Positions 11,405 through 21,999 of a DNA stretch of 64,000 bases are shown here, in pieces. A program made the position numbers and the translations under genes. Each line of letters opens with the position of its first letter. The stretch's first letter is position 1. Source of the stretch: Blasia pusilla (Eukaryota > Marchantiophyta > Marchantiopsida > Blasiales). The stretch lies in assembly GCA_050084515.1 (NCBI GenBank), contig CM114273.1:19654001-19718000 (forward strand), written 5' to 3'. The notes beneath the pieces are model-generated. The model made no database searches, had not been told where the DNA came from, and worked only from the letters and a program-made list of their open reading frames with translations.

Positions 11405-12010
11405 GTGAAAAATGGCAACCCGTTGGAGTCCGACAGGTTGCGTGCCTCCGCCATCCTGGGTACGTCGCCACGTGCGCGAGCAACCCGTCGGTCTCGCGCA
11501 CCGACGGGTTGAGCGCCTCTGTCGTCTTCGGAAAAGAACGCGACGTACCCGCGCAACCTGTCGGAGACCGACATGTTGCGCGCCTCCGCCGTGTTTGGGA
11601 CGGGAACGGGACGTATCTTGGACAATCCGTCAGAGACCGTTGGGTTGCACGCTTCCCTCATCAAGGGTTAAGAACGCGGGCTTCCCGTGCAAGTTGTCGG
11701 AGTCTGGCTAGCTGCACCACAAGGCGAGGCCCTTGCGCAACCCGTTGGAGGGCGATGGGTTGCAGGCCTCGCCGTCTTTGGGCAAATAGGTAAGGCACCC
11801 GCGGAACTCGTCGGGAACAGACGGTTTGCACGCCTCCGGCATCTTCGGGCAAGAAGGAGCGGTATCTGAGCAACTCGTCGGAGAGCGACGGGTTGCTCGC
11901 TTCGACAATGTTTGGCAGAAGCGTGCAACCCGTCCGAAGCCGACGGGTTCTGTGCTTCGTTAGCGGGTAATTTTTGAGTTACCAGGACTCCGACGGGTTC
12001 CAAGTGTGAT
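11405..12010. repeat. Palindrome array in E1 intergenic region
   Basis: About ten palindromes of the CAACCCGTCGG...CCGACGGGTTG type, many with a GAGACC or GAGTCC centre, at ~60-70-bp intervals between the two divergent promoters. Spacers share 'GCGCCTCCGCCGTCTTCGG'-like and 'GTACCCGCG' words with those in E2, E3 and E4. Confidence 0.92.
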
Positions 12011-12140
12011 TCGCAACCCTCTGCTTCCCAAATCCGGTAACATATTGCAACAGAATTGGATCCATTGTGTCAGACAATGTCATCCACCGAATTCATCTTG
12101 TTAGTAAAAATCTATCAGGAGTATGTGTTTTCCTATTCAC

Positions 12141-12180
12141 TATAAATTAAAAATTCTCATTCTCATTCTCATTCTCAGTC
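12141..12180 (+). promoter_or_regulatory. TATA box and (ATTCTC)n of E1 transposase gene
   Basis: TATAAATTAA at 12,141 is followed at about 12,152-12,178 by a hexanucleotide repeat ATTCTC. The same pair, in the same order upstream of the transposase start, is found in E4, E2 and E3. A pyrimidine-rich leader after a TATA box is a common plant core-promoter layout. Confidence 0.7.
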
Positions 12181-12204
12181 TCCTCCCGTTGGAATCTTCT
12201 TGGA

Positions 12205-15200
12205 ATAGATAATTATGTTAAGCTCACTTATGGCAGTCATCTGGCGGACCTTCCTCAATCAGAAATCATTCGACCCCAAGCTCGTGAGTCTTTCATAGCA
12301 GTGGATGAAAATTTTCTGTCTGTTCGATTTCTTCTCCAAATTGGAACCATCTTTGTATCCAAAGATGTTAGGGTGGACGGTACGGAAGACATAATAGGTG
12401 AGATGGTCCAGCCAGTGACCTCAGACCGTAAAGTATGGAATCTCCTACCTCTAGCAAATGGTCAATACAAAGTTTACGGCCTGCCCCAGAATTCGTTTGT
12501 TTCCCAAGTAGACGGTCTAGAATTTCCTAGTGCTCCGAGCTCTATGTTTGCAACTCCAAGCTCTAAAGATCCGGCTTCGACTCCAACTTCGCTCGCTCGT
12601 AACAATGTTGTTCTTCTTGAAGAGATTCCGGATGTTATCAACCTCAGTGGATCTGTCGGACACCAATCGGGCCCTCTGTCCGCCTACTCGTTCCTCTTGC
12701 GAGTATCAGGCAATAGTTTGCTTTCATCTTTGGCCTTGAAAATGTTCAAGCACATTCTTGTCGACAAGCTGCCGCCCACGTACGATGGTAATTGCATTTT
12801 TGAGTTGCCTCCACTTGCTGCTCCTGCTCAAAAGAAGGATGGAGGATGCCTGAAGGGTATGGACAAAAAGTCTAATTGTCATCGATGGTGCAGGCTTCAA
12901 CGGACTAGTGCTTCCATTCCAGATGGTCCTTGGATTGTCTCCCGCCGCCAATGCGTGGGAGCCTTGGAGTGTAGAAGTCCAGCATGCCCGTATCTAGAGC
13001 ACAACGGGCGAGTCAATACGTCGCAATTTCCTCCCAAGAATGCAGAAACTCCATACGAGGTCGGTGCCACCATACCGCCGGGAGGCCATCGATGTCCTCA
13101 TTGTCAGGCATCGCCCTTCTACGTTGGAGCGTGTCCTGCATACATATTTTTCATTGTCCACGACTTGGGCTCCACGTCAGAGTATACAAGGCTGGCAGTT
13201 CATGTTGGCTCCCACACTCATCCTGTGACCGATGCAATTCAAAGACACATCAAGGAGGATGTGGCGAAGAAAGTAGCCGAGGTCTACAGAAACTCTCCAG
13301 GTTCAAAGCCCGAAGTGATCAAGCTCACAACGGCATCACAAATTTGTGAAAAATTGCTTGGAATCCCCGGACAGGGCGAGATCACGGCGGTTGAGGAGAA
13401 ACAACTCTGGGAAAATCTCGCATTTCTCACTGATCCTGAATGCTTCCGGAATTTGCTGCGTCAAATACGAGTTCTGGATGGAAAGACGGCTGAAATGGAT
13501 GTCATCCCCAGAATCAAGGCCAACTCCAGATTTCCATTCATTTAGAGATGGCAGTTCATGGGCCAAGGAGGCGAGGGATCCAGGGCCTATGTCTTCAAAA
13601 TGTCAACCACAGGTCCGTCGAGTGGCCTCGATCTTATAGATCAAATGAGGGAAGGGGAAGATCTTTACGGGAGTTGGGTAAGCTTTGATATTTGCTACAG
13701 AGTGCTGAACGGATGGTTGACGATGGGTGCTCACGTTTATGACCATGTGGAGAAGGGACTCAAAACTATATTTGTCTGTGAAGTAAAGGCAGAAGACGTT
13801 GGCAGTTTGAAGATGTGTTGGTTACTCTTATTGGAGGTGGTGAAGGAAAACAAAAGGCCACCTCCGGAAATTTATGGGTTCATGGCGGACAATGCACAAC
13901 CTGGGTGGATTGCTATCCGGGAAGTGTTCTCGGGTGGAGAGGTTCAACTGGAGAGGGAAAGGTCGGATGCTTTCCATTGGCCTTGATCGTGACCCGGTAC
14001 ACCAAATCTTGCATCAAGGAGAATAAGAGGACAGAGCATGTCACTCTACTCCAACGCTGCAAGGACAGCAAAACCTTGAAGCAGGCCATGGAATGCCAGG
14101 AAGAATTCATGGGTGGTGGAGGAAGCATGCGATTGAGGGGAAGTACAAAGAGTTGTGCTCTTGGTTGAGTTGGTGGATTGTATGTATGAGACAATGGGGA
14201 AACTTTATGCGGCAGGTGAGTTCACTATTTTGTCTTGTCAAGCTCACGCTAAGAATTGTTTGTAAAGTTGTAGCTCAGGGTGAGAAGCGTGGAAACTATA
14301 TGGATTTCAAACCCAAGAAACCAAGAAAGTTGTCGGATGCGACGGGTTGCCCGAGTGTGCAACCCGACCGAAACCGACGGGTTGCATCCAGATTTTTGGT
14401 GCAACCCAAGTGTGCAACCCGTCGAGACCCGACGGGTCACAGAGTCGTTAATGGGATGCCTCGGCCTTGCAACCCGTCGGGTTCCGACGGGTTGTAGTAG
14501 GTGGGTTTAAGGTTACAACACGTCGGTTTCCGTCGGGTCGTAGAGTCGTTCATGGGATGCCTCGGGCCTGCAACCCGTCTGGTTCCAACAGGTCGCTTAT
14601 TTCTTTGACTCCTGAGTTATTTTCGTTCCCTTCTAACATTGCCGTCGTTGCAGGGATTGAACGTTCATGAAAATGCCCTCTGCCCCAACACAAGTGGAGC
14701 AGAAAGTGTTCATTCCTCCTGGAGGTCGTCACAAGCATGCCAACGAATTTCACTTGTGGAGGCATGCCAACAAGACCAGGCAAGAGCAATGCTACAGTCT
14801 GCAGCATCCCATATCTTCCTCACAAAAGGCATAACAAAAGGAAAAGGGCCATCGATCTACGAGCTCTATGTCAGGGCGGTTATGAGATCTAGTGATGAAA
14901 AAATGTATGTGGAAGCCTTCAATCGGTGCATAGCTGGAACTCCACTCGAGCAAGACGTACACATTGGTGGGGATATTCGTGGGCGGGTTTCAAGACGTCC
15001 CATACAGATGGTGGTAGAGCAGTCCGAGCGAGACTCGTGGAGACCAGATAAGTATCTTGACTTCAGGCAGGTGAAGAGGCAACATCGAGGAACGAATCCG
15101 GTGATTGATTTGGATGAGGAAATTACGCCGCCGAGGTATTCGGGGACCCCGGACCCGTCCCAAATCCGTGATGGAGTTACTTCTCCAAAATCAGTGAATG

Positions 15201-16156
15201 TTTTATTTCAAAAGCCCTCCGTTGCTGGAAGTTCGCAACATCCTGTCACTGGGGTGGTTCAACAATATGGGATTCCGGTAATGGAGGTGGATTGCAACCT
15301 AAAACAGTGGCATATATCTCGGAGCAACCCAAGACGTGGACCCACCTGCAGGGCAGGATCTGATGGCATTAGGAGAGCATGCGGCACTTTCCTAAATAAG
15401 AACTGTACAAGGACTGGACGACCACTGCTTGGGTTTTGGGGACTCAAAACCTTTGATCGTTTCACGAGGACAGGGGATCAATTGAAGTACTTCTTCTACC
15501 CAAATGAATCTTGCGCTTTCCGGAAGTCTTATCCGGTTGCCATTGGAGCTCCCGGGAATACCCCCACGATTTGGCCCATTGCCGGAGGTACGAACTGCAC
15601 TCAAGACGAAGTGGACAATCTTATAAGTGCCAGTTTCAGACTCGTAGACGGGGGAAGTTCGAAGCATGTTCGCATTACATAGACCTTTGCATCTCGTATT
15701 CAACCCAAGATTGATATCAACATGTACCCGGAGAAGGTGGATGATCTCAATCCATTATTTCTGTTTGAGTCTAGAAATGGGGTGAAGAGAAACAGAATGT
15801 GCAGGCCAACGGTGGAGAGAGCAAAGCGAATTGCATCAGCTCGGGAGGCAAAAATGGAGATCATCGCCACGAAAGATGTCTTGAGTGGCAATGGAATAAG
15901 AAGGATGTATTGGGTCGAGAACAACACTGTAAATTCAAGTGTCACAGGGGTGTATGTGGTGCACATCTGTTGCTTTCCCACATGTTCATGTGATGACTTT
16001 GTCCAAAGAGAGACAAGTGGCAAAAGGTATTTCCCTTGTAAGCACATGTACTATGTGTTGCTGGTAGTTTTAAGAGAGTCGGAGGTAGGAGTAGGAATAC
16101 ACCAACCAATTCTGTCCCTCAAAGAAGTTCGAAGTATTTTAAACAAACCACTTTGA
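12205..16156 (+). pseudogene. E1 MULE-type transposase gene (two exons)
   Basis: Exon 1 (12,205-14,215) ends at CAG|GTGAGT; intron 14,216-14,653 holds palindromes; exon 2 (14,654-16,156) follows TTGCAG. Restoring two 1-base deletions (near 13,982 and 14,106) gives about 1,170 residues. Features in order: a leader with SxFIAVDENFLSV; a Cys/His region (CPYLE, CPHC, then HVGSHTHPV) resembling the GCM/WRKY-like zinc regions of MULE proteins; a transposase core with FMADNAQPGWIAIREVF and a following FHW; in exon 2 CPNTSGAESVHSSW, like the N-x-x-E-x-x-H part of MULE cores; and a SWIM finger, CSCDDF with FPCKHMYYV, near 15,983-16,044. Damage: start ATG is ATA (also in E4), CAG to TAG at 13,543, GAG to TAG at 15,680, plus the frameshifts. 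Family assignment rests on order and motifs plus the 9-bp duplication. Confidence 0.8.
14325..14605. repeat. Palindrome cluster in E1 transposase intron
   Basis: Five or so diverged palindromes (for example CAACCCGTCGG-GTT-CCGACGGGTTG near 14,470) fill most of the 438-bp intron. The introns of E5 and E3 carry corresponding clusters. Confidence 0.88.
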
Positions 16157-16575
16157 GGATGCAAAATGAGGTTTTAGATTGTACTTTTATTAATTTCTCA
16201 ACCTTCACTTTGAGCTTGAACTCTATTCAGCCCCGAGCAAATGACAGATTTTTTCCAGACCTTGGATGGAAAAAGTGATTGGTTCCACACTTATGATTCC
16301 ACTGATTTTTCAATTTTCTAAATTTTGTGCAATTTGCAACTCGTCGGACTCAGAGGGGTTGCCAAAATATGGAAGAGGAAAAAAAAATTGTGGGACTGCT
16401 TAATATATGAACAAAAAAGTGCAAAAAATTTCAAACAAAAATTTTCCTCTCTTCAACCCAACGGAAACTCTCTTAAAAAAAAGTATCTATTTCGGTTGAT
16501 CCTAGTTTCCTCTCTCCTCTCTCCTCTCTTCCTCTCTTCCTCTCTTCCTCTCTTCCTCTCCTCTTACCGCACCTC
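16157..16575 (+). repeat. E1 right terminal region (transposase side)
   Basis: After the stop the sequence is AT-rich, has one diverged palindrome at about 16,335-16,362, and then AACTCTCTTAAAAAAAAG, a TTTCCTCTCTCC tract, repeated CTCTTCCT units and the end CTCTTACCGCACCTC. The same terminal sequence is seen at 60,650-60,749 and, inverted, at 63,273-63,420. Confidence 0.85.
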
Positions 16576-16584
16576 AACAAAATT
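16576..16584. repeat. Right 9-bp target-site duplication of E1
   Basis: AACAAAATT, identical to 3,312-3,320. Removing E1 and one copy joins GGTTCAACAAAATT to CACTAGAGC and leaves a short open frame that runs through the junction and stops at about 16,618. Confidence 0.92.
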
Positions 16585-18655
16585 CACTAGAGCTATTGCA
16601 AGACAAGAAGATATCTGATTCGATAGAATCAATACATCAGTAGGTAATACTCCATATTGAACCAATTTCCAATACATTTTCTGGCTGGTATAAAACTTGG
16701 GAACGTGTATATTGAATCTGATTATGGCTGTTTGAAAGTTTTAGAATTCCACTACTACTATGTTTGCTCGACCTAGGAGAAGTTGAAGATTTCACATTTG
16801 GGTATTGATCAATATGAGCATGCCCGTGAGATACCCACCATAGTAGAGCAGGACCTTCGTGGCATTCTTGAGAATGGCTTTGATGAGAGCACACCTACTG
16901 GCCCAACAATTGGGGACGGGGCCACAAAAGCGGCTGTTGAAGAGACACATGGTGAACCATTGTCGAAACTCAGTGAGGTGGATACTCACACCGTCATAGA
17001 TCAAGTCATGGAGGAGATGAGGCCGAGTTAAAGGGTTTCCTTGCCAAAGTACCTAAAGATGTACATGCCCATGGATTCCTTGGCCAACAAGGAGTGAGAT
17101 GAGGATCAGACAAAGGTTGTAAACTCACCTAGCTTGAGTCCGATTCACACTCACACTAGCACAAAAGAGTCACTTGGACTTGGACAAAATGAGTGGAATG
17201 AGACTCGGCAAGATGGTATAGATGGTATGGATTGGCAAGCGTTTGGGAGTATGCTAGAGTGGAACACACGGAGACTTTCAGCTTGGGACATACCAAATGT
17301 CTCACAGTTTGGCCCTTCTCAATGCAGCAGGGAGTCACCACCTCAAACAAGGAAAGGCATGTCTGAAACTCCAATGAAGAACCTAGAGAAAGACCCTCAT
17401 GGGAATGGTGCAAGCGGACGGTCATTTCCTTGGCCTACACTAAGAAGATCAGGCCACCACATAGATTGAGATGTTGTGCGTGAAGGAAAAATTCTTCTCG
17501 AGCATGATATGCAAACAGAGGAACGTTTTGAGATCACTCGAGGGTCTTAAACCATGGATACCTTTTTTGTAAACCGAATGAGCCAAACAGAGCAGGTGTT
17601 CACAGTGGATCAGTATTTGCAAACTGATAGTGTCCTTGAGGTGCATATGGTAAGCCGTTTATGCCAACAAGAATTTTTTTACCATGTGGACAGTTAGCTT
17701 AGGCCTACCTAAGCTAGCAGCATGACTTCTATGTGATTGAGGACTCTACATGGTGGTTGAACCATATGCGGTCAAAGGTGCAAGCAATGTTCCAAACCCG
17801 GGCTGGTGGGCAACATAAAACATCATGTGAAGATGTTGTAGTCCCTAATGTTGAGGGAGGAAATTTTGAAGGAGGGGAAGATGCACATGAATTGGTTGAT
17901 CAATCAAGAAAGGTAAATGCTTCACAAGGAGCTCCATTCTTATGTGAATAGGTTTGACAAACTACGTTGTTTGTATTATGCTCTTTAATTGTGGGAGGGA
18001 TGACACTTCATTTGTCGGATGGATCCATAAGCTCTTATTCGGCCTGGGCAAGCGGATAGTCTTCACAACCGGCTGCTACTCAGCGAACGGCTATTTTTCA
18101 GCCTGGCCATAAGGGCTGCTAATCACAACCGGCTGCTACTCAGACGGTGCTATTCAGCCTATAAGCTCTTATTCGGCCTGGGCAAGCGGATAGTCTTCAC
18201 AACCGGCTGCTACTCAGCCAACGGCTATTTTTCACCCTCAGTTGGAAGGGCTGCTAATGACAACCGGTTGCTCCTCAATCGGAAGCTACATTTCAGCCCA
18301 GGCTGGCGTATAGGATTCGTAACCGGTTGCTATTAAGCCGGCAGCCAATTTTCAGCCTGAGTCGACGAATACTATTTGCATGCAGTGAGGAGATTTCTAG
18401 CCGGCGTAAATAATTCTTAAATTTATGCTTTCTCTATCTTTCAATATTGGACACCTTCTGGAGTACACACAAATCGGCCAAATAGTAGCCGCCGCTATAG
18501 TTTATCTACTTCTTTTAAATAAGACTTGTGTTTCTTCTCTCTTTGTAGGGAGCTACAACAAAAGGAGTCAATGAAGAACCACGAGAGGATGCAGCTTTGC
18601 CACGAGAAGGGTTTGTGATAGATGAGAGGATTATCCAATATTGAACCATTTGGGA
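16585..18655. other. No supported gene; scattered short ORFs
   Basis: Short plus-strand frames at 16,783-17,031 (acidic, ends VIDQVMEEMRPS), 17,134-17,469 and 17,733-17,951 have no recognisable domain and are separated by stops. They could be exons of a degenerate gene or parts of the repeat that E1 entered. I see no splice arrangement that links them convincingly. Confidence 0.3.
18025..18390. repeat. Diverged tandem/dispersed repeat with ACAACCGGCTGCTA words
   Basis: The phrase ACAACCGGCTGCTACTCAG recurs at about 18,067, 18,125 and 18,198, with related versions to 18,340. A longer word, TCTTATTCGGCCTGGGCAAG, occurs at about 18,032 and 18,165, spacing ~133 bp. No coding function is evident. 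Confidence 0.8.
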
Positions 18656-19024
18656 ATGGCGGCAGAGAATGTCATGCATTTGGAGTGTTGGGAGGATAAA
18701 ATCCATCGCACTGAGCGCACTTCAGCAAGGATAGACAAGTACATGGAATTTTTGGAACTTTTTCCAAATGAGATTTTGGAAAAAGCACAACTCCTTAAAA
18801 ATTTAGTGTTGTCGGGTTATGACACCAACACAGCGTGGGAAGAGGCATTGTGTAGAGTCTCCGCCTTGCAAGAATCGGCAGCAAGGAATTCCAAGTTCAT
18901 TCAGGATGTCTTGGGTAGGCTAGGTGGGCCCTTCGAAGGGTTGGATGAAGCATTTAGTTTGGCAAAAGAAATGGTGGCTATTGTTGACTTGCATCGATTG
19001 GAGTTTACAAGTTCAACGATGTGA
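18656..19024 (+). CDS. Hypothetical small helical protein (122 aa)
   Basis: First ATG in the frame is at 18,656 (MAAENVMHLE). The product is rich in Leu, Glu, Ala and Lys and predicted by eye to be mostly helical, with runs such as DKYMEFLELFPNEILEKAQ and ALQESAARNSKFIQDVLGRL. I do not recognise a family. There is no clear promoter and the surrounding DNA is repeat-like, so it may be an exon of a broken mobile-element gene. A coiled-coil-like ORF on the opposite strand 0.9 kb away (19,875-20,366) is the only neighbour of similar character. Confidence 0.3.
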   Translation: MAAENVMHLECWEDKIHRTERTSARIDKYMEFLELFPNEILEKAQLLKNLVLSGYDTNTAWEEALCRVSALQESAARNSKFIQDVLGRLGGPFEGLDEAFSLAKEMVAIVDLHRLEFTSSTM

Positions 19025-19254
19025 AAAAATTATTGTGGTATGTTATATTTGGAGTATTTTATAAACATCTCAAGCCACTTTGGACCTCACTTGGGTTTTA
19101 CTAATGTATTCTTGGATTTTTGGTTGTGCTATTCCTCTTTTGGATGATAGTCCATTTCCTATTCCTTTGCTATGCTCCTTGACATTTATAGAGTTGGTCC
19201 TTTACTCTTCCCTAGTCGCGGCTATTTCATTTGGCTACATTTCTGCAGTTGCGG

Positions 19255-19660
19255 GAAGAGATTTAGAGGCTTAGAACACAGCTGCTAAACGCTGGCTAGA
19301 AGGTCACAACAGGGGCCGGCGGCTAAACGTTGGCTAGAAGATCACAACAGGGGCCAGCGGCTAAGTACAGGGTGAGAGCTTATGAAAGGGACGCGGCTGC
19401 TGAATACAAGAATAGAACATCTCACTCCTTGGCAGCTACTAACTACAAGGAAGGCGTTTTGGGTTACAGGCTTTGAGGGGTTGCTCCTTTACTGTAAATC
19501 GAGGTCGGCTGCTAATTGCTGGCTAGAAGGTGACAAGACGGGCCGGCGGCTAAGTACAGGGTGAGAGCTTATGAAAGGGACATGGTTGCTAAAACCAAGC
19601 ATAGAACACCTCACTCCTTGGTGGCTGATTGTTCCAGCTTCTCGGCGGCTACACACACGG
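19255..19660. repeat. Dispersed repeat with GCGGCTAAG...GGGTGAGAGCTTATG
   Basis: Two long related segments start near 19,300 and 19,510; each contains GCTGGCTAGAAG, GGGCCGGCGGCTAA or its variant, CAGGGTGAGAGCTTATG and AGAACA(T/C)CTCACTCCTTGG. The shared GGCGGCTAA word also occurs in the tandem repeat at 2,650-3,060 on the other side of E1. Confidence 0.75.
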
Positions 19661-19874
19661 CGCCTACTACGAGGAGGATTACAAGCTTACACCATTCAGT
19701 TGTAAGCAAATAATACCAATTCTTTGCAATGCAATTCATGTTGTGATATAGAATAGCCGTAGATCTAGATGTATACACATTACATGTCGACATTTCAATT
19801 CCATGAAAATTCTTTGCAACTTCAAGCTTTCTTGAAATAGCACCATCCTAGTTACTCCATAATATTGAAAGAAC

Positions 19875-20366
19875 CTACATTGAATCTTCTCCTTTCAGAG
19901 TAGACTTCACTAATGCTATTAGGGCCTTATTTTCCTTCTCAGAGACACCAACGAACATACTCAAGTTCTCCATTTCAGCAAATACCTTTGTCAGTGTTCC
20001 TCCTACATCAGCCAACCTTTTCTCCAAATCTTGTGCTTCTTTGAGAGCATCAGCAAGAGCTACATGAATGTCAATTTGCTTCACTATGCCTTTGCAATTC
20101 TCGGTCTGCAAAGATCCACTAATATCTAAACGACTTGTCACATCCTCAAGAGACACTACTGCACTAGTATTACAAGTCCTAAAATCTGCATGTTGGGATG
20201 AATCCCCCATATTTAGTACTCGTGGGAAGGAGGTGGATGGTAACAGTAACTGTCTCCTAGCTCCATGAACAAATGTTTCCGAAGCTCCAGGTTTGTGCTC
20301 CAGAAGCAACATCCACACACCAGCACATTGTCTCTTGCAATGTGACACCCGGTCGTCTATGCTCAT
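19875..20366 (-). CDS. Hypothetical coiled-coil-like protein (163 aa)
   Basis: An ATG-initiated frame (MSIDDRV) on the minus strand. The C-terminal half has leucine/alanine heptad-like spacing (ALADALKEAQDLEKRLADVG and AEMENLSMFVG) consistent with a short coiled coil. No signal peptide, membrane segment or catalytic motif is visible. Length and lack of internal stops are modest support only; an expressed small gene, a terminal exon, or chance ORF in a repeat are all possible. Confidence 0.3.
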   Translation of the reverse strand: MSIDDRVSHCKRQCAGVWMLLLEHKPGASETFVHGARRQLLLPSTSFPRVLNMGDSSQHADFRTCNTSAVVSLEDVTSRLDISGSLQTENCKGIVKQIDIHVALADALKEAQDLEKRLADVGGTLTKVFAEMENLSMFVGVSEKENKALIALVKSTLKGEDSM

Positions 20367-21999
20367 ACATTCTCACTCTGTAGCGCTCACGCCCATGAGC
20401 GCGTCATCACCCTGCCAAAAAATGGATTTCGGGATATCTTGCAAATTATGAGACATAACATCCATGCCATCCAAATTAACACATCGTACAAAAAACTTCC
20501 ACCTCCAAATAAATCGATGTTCACTGCAAACGTGGTCACTCGAACCTCTACTATCTCTTCAAGGTTCTATAGTTCTGGTGCATGTACCACGACGGCTATT
20601 ACCAGCAAATGCGCAAGCTGAATATGTGTAACACCGAGACTCATTTGTAAGAACTTGCACTACCCTCACCGTCACCCACGTCGAGGGGGATTCGAATTTG
20701 GTTTGCCTTTCCTATCTAAATCACCCAACGTTGAAACATGCCTCGTGGGTTGTTGGTGCAACACTGGCAACATTGCAGCTCCTGAATGCCCTAAAGTGCG
20801 AGCAATTGCACCTATTCTTCATGTCTCGTTGAAAATTTACGAAGCTCCCTGATCAAAGCCGAAGCTGCGAGGATGCAACTTTTTGAATAGCCACTTAGTC
20901 CTTCTTCCTGCTCCCCAAATGGGTTTCCCGCCAAACTGCCTATCGCATCGGCAATAGGCAATTTAGTATTAGCAGTGGGAAACTTCGACATAAACCCCAC
21001 TAGAACAATTAGGGCCACTCACTGCCGGAGTTGGGAGGCCCTCGAGAGTCGTGGCAACGGCGAATGCCCGTTTGAAGAAACGGGTACCTACACACGGTTC
21101 CTGTTTCTGGGAACGGCAATTTTTAGGGACGTCCGAAAGAGATTTTTGACTTTCGACCAATCAATTTTTAAATTCTTGTTTATAAGAAATTATTATTATT
21201 ATTCAATAAAATCCACTCGTGTGAATTTCCTCCGTCCCCGTATTTGTTCCCAGTCGGGAGGAAATGAATGGCCCTATTAGACCAACCAGTTATCCTAATG
21301 CTGTGTCAAGGGGCCACTCGAGCAAACAACTTTGCTGAGGGGCCACTTACGAAACTAAAGATGGGGACGGGGCCACTTAAGCAATTACCTGCATAAACTA
21401 AGAAACCTTACGACGACAATATTGCGATATTCCCTGCGCCGACAAGGATTCCCTGAACTGCTTGGATTTTCGCCTTCGCCGTAGAGGGTAGTCTTGAAAT
21501 TGCGGTAGCCCTATCGGCATTCGAACCCGGCTTCGAACCCGCGGCCACCCCGGGCTCGAGTTCATCCATCTAACGAAGTTTCTACAGTTTCGATAACTTG
21601 GCTGGCGCATAGAATTTTGAAAAACTAGAGGCGGGGTGGGACGAGGGAGTTTCTATCCTTCACTCATCCAGGTGCAGACTAACAGCAACCTTCTGTTTAA
21701 TTTTCTTGTTAAGGACGGCAGCCTTCAAGACGGGGTGAGTTCGAAGGCTTTGGAGACGTGGATAGATAGTAAGTAGATAATACTGCCATTTTATTCATCG
21801 TCAAACTAGAAAGAGCAAACCTGAACGGGAGGAACGAATGCGTGGGACATTCCAACCCATTAACTTCATTATCAAATGTAAATCAAAATTCAGTCTCTGC
21901 CTAGGGGGGCTTTGCCCGAGATAGCCTGTTGTACAACTATCTTCGTCGAGTATGTAAGGGGTGCAACGTCAGTCTGTTCACAATGTGGAAAGTGACGGT
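20367..21999. other. No supported gene; UGT downstream flank with repeat traces
   Basis: Short ORFs only. GGGGCCACT recurs at about 21,310, 21,337 and 21,371. At about 21,508-21,540, minus-strand sequence contains GGGTTCGAAGCCGG followed by GGGTTCGAATGCC, two pol III B-box-like words; no complete tRNA fold was found. Confidence 0.35.

Larger units (their letters stand above)
3321..16575. mobile_element. E1: complete 13.3-kb composite Mutator-like transposon
   Basis: This is the only copy with both ends in the window. The left end begins GAGGGCTGGTATTCTGGC and the right end, read inward, begins GAGGTGCGGTAAGAG. Both run into AAGAGAGGAGAGGAAGAGAGG-type purine tracts, followed by sub-terminal AAGAGAG/CTCTCTT words. 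Perfect 9-bp duplications flank it. Inside are a minus-strand ParB/methyltransferase-like gene (5,149-11,040, with further ORFs towards 3,590), a palindrome-rich divergent intergenic region (11,041-12,204), and a plus-strand MULE-type transposase gene (12,205-16,156). Both genes carry several inactivating changes, so E1 is probably not autonomous now. A ~1-kb LTR-like insertion at 8,857-9,858 is later than the element. The exact duplication argues that the insertion is relatively young or little rearranged. Confidence 0.9.
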
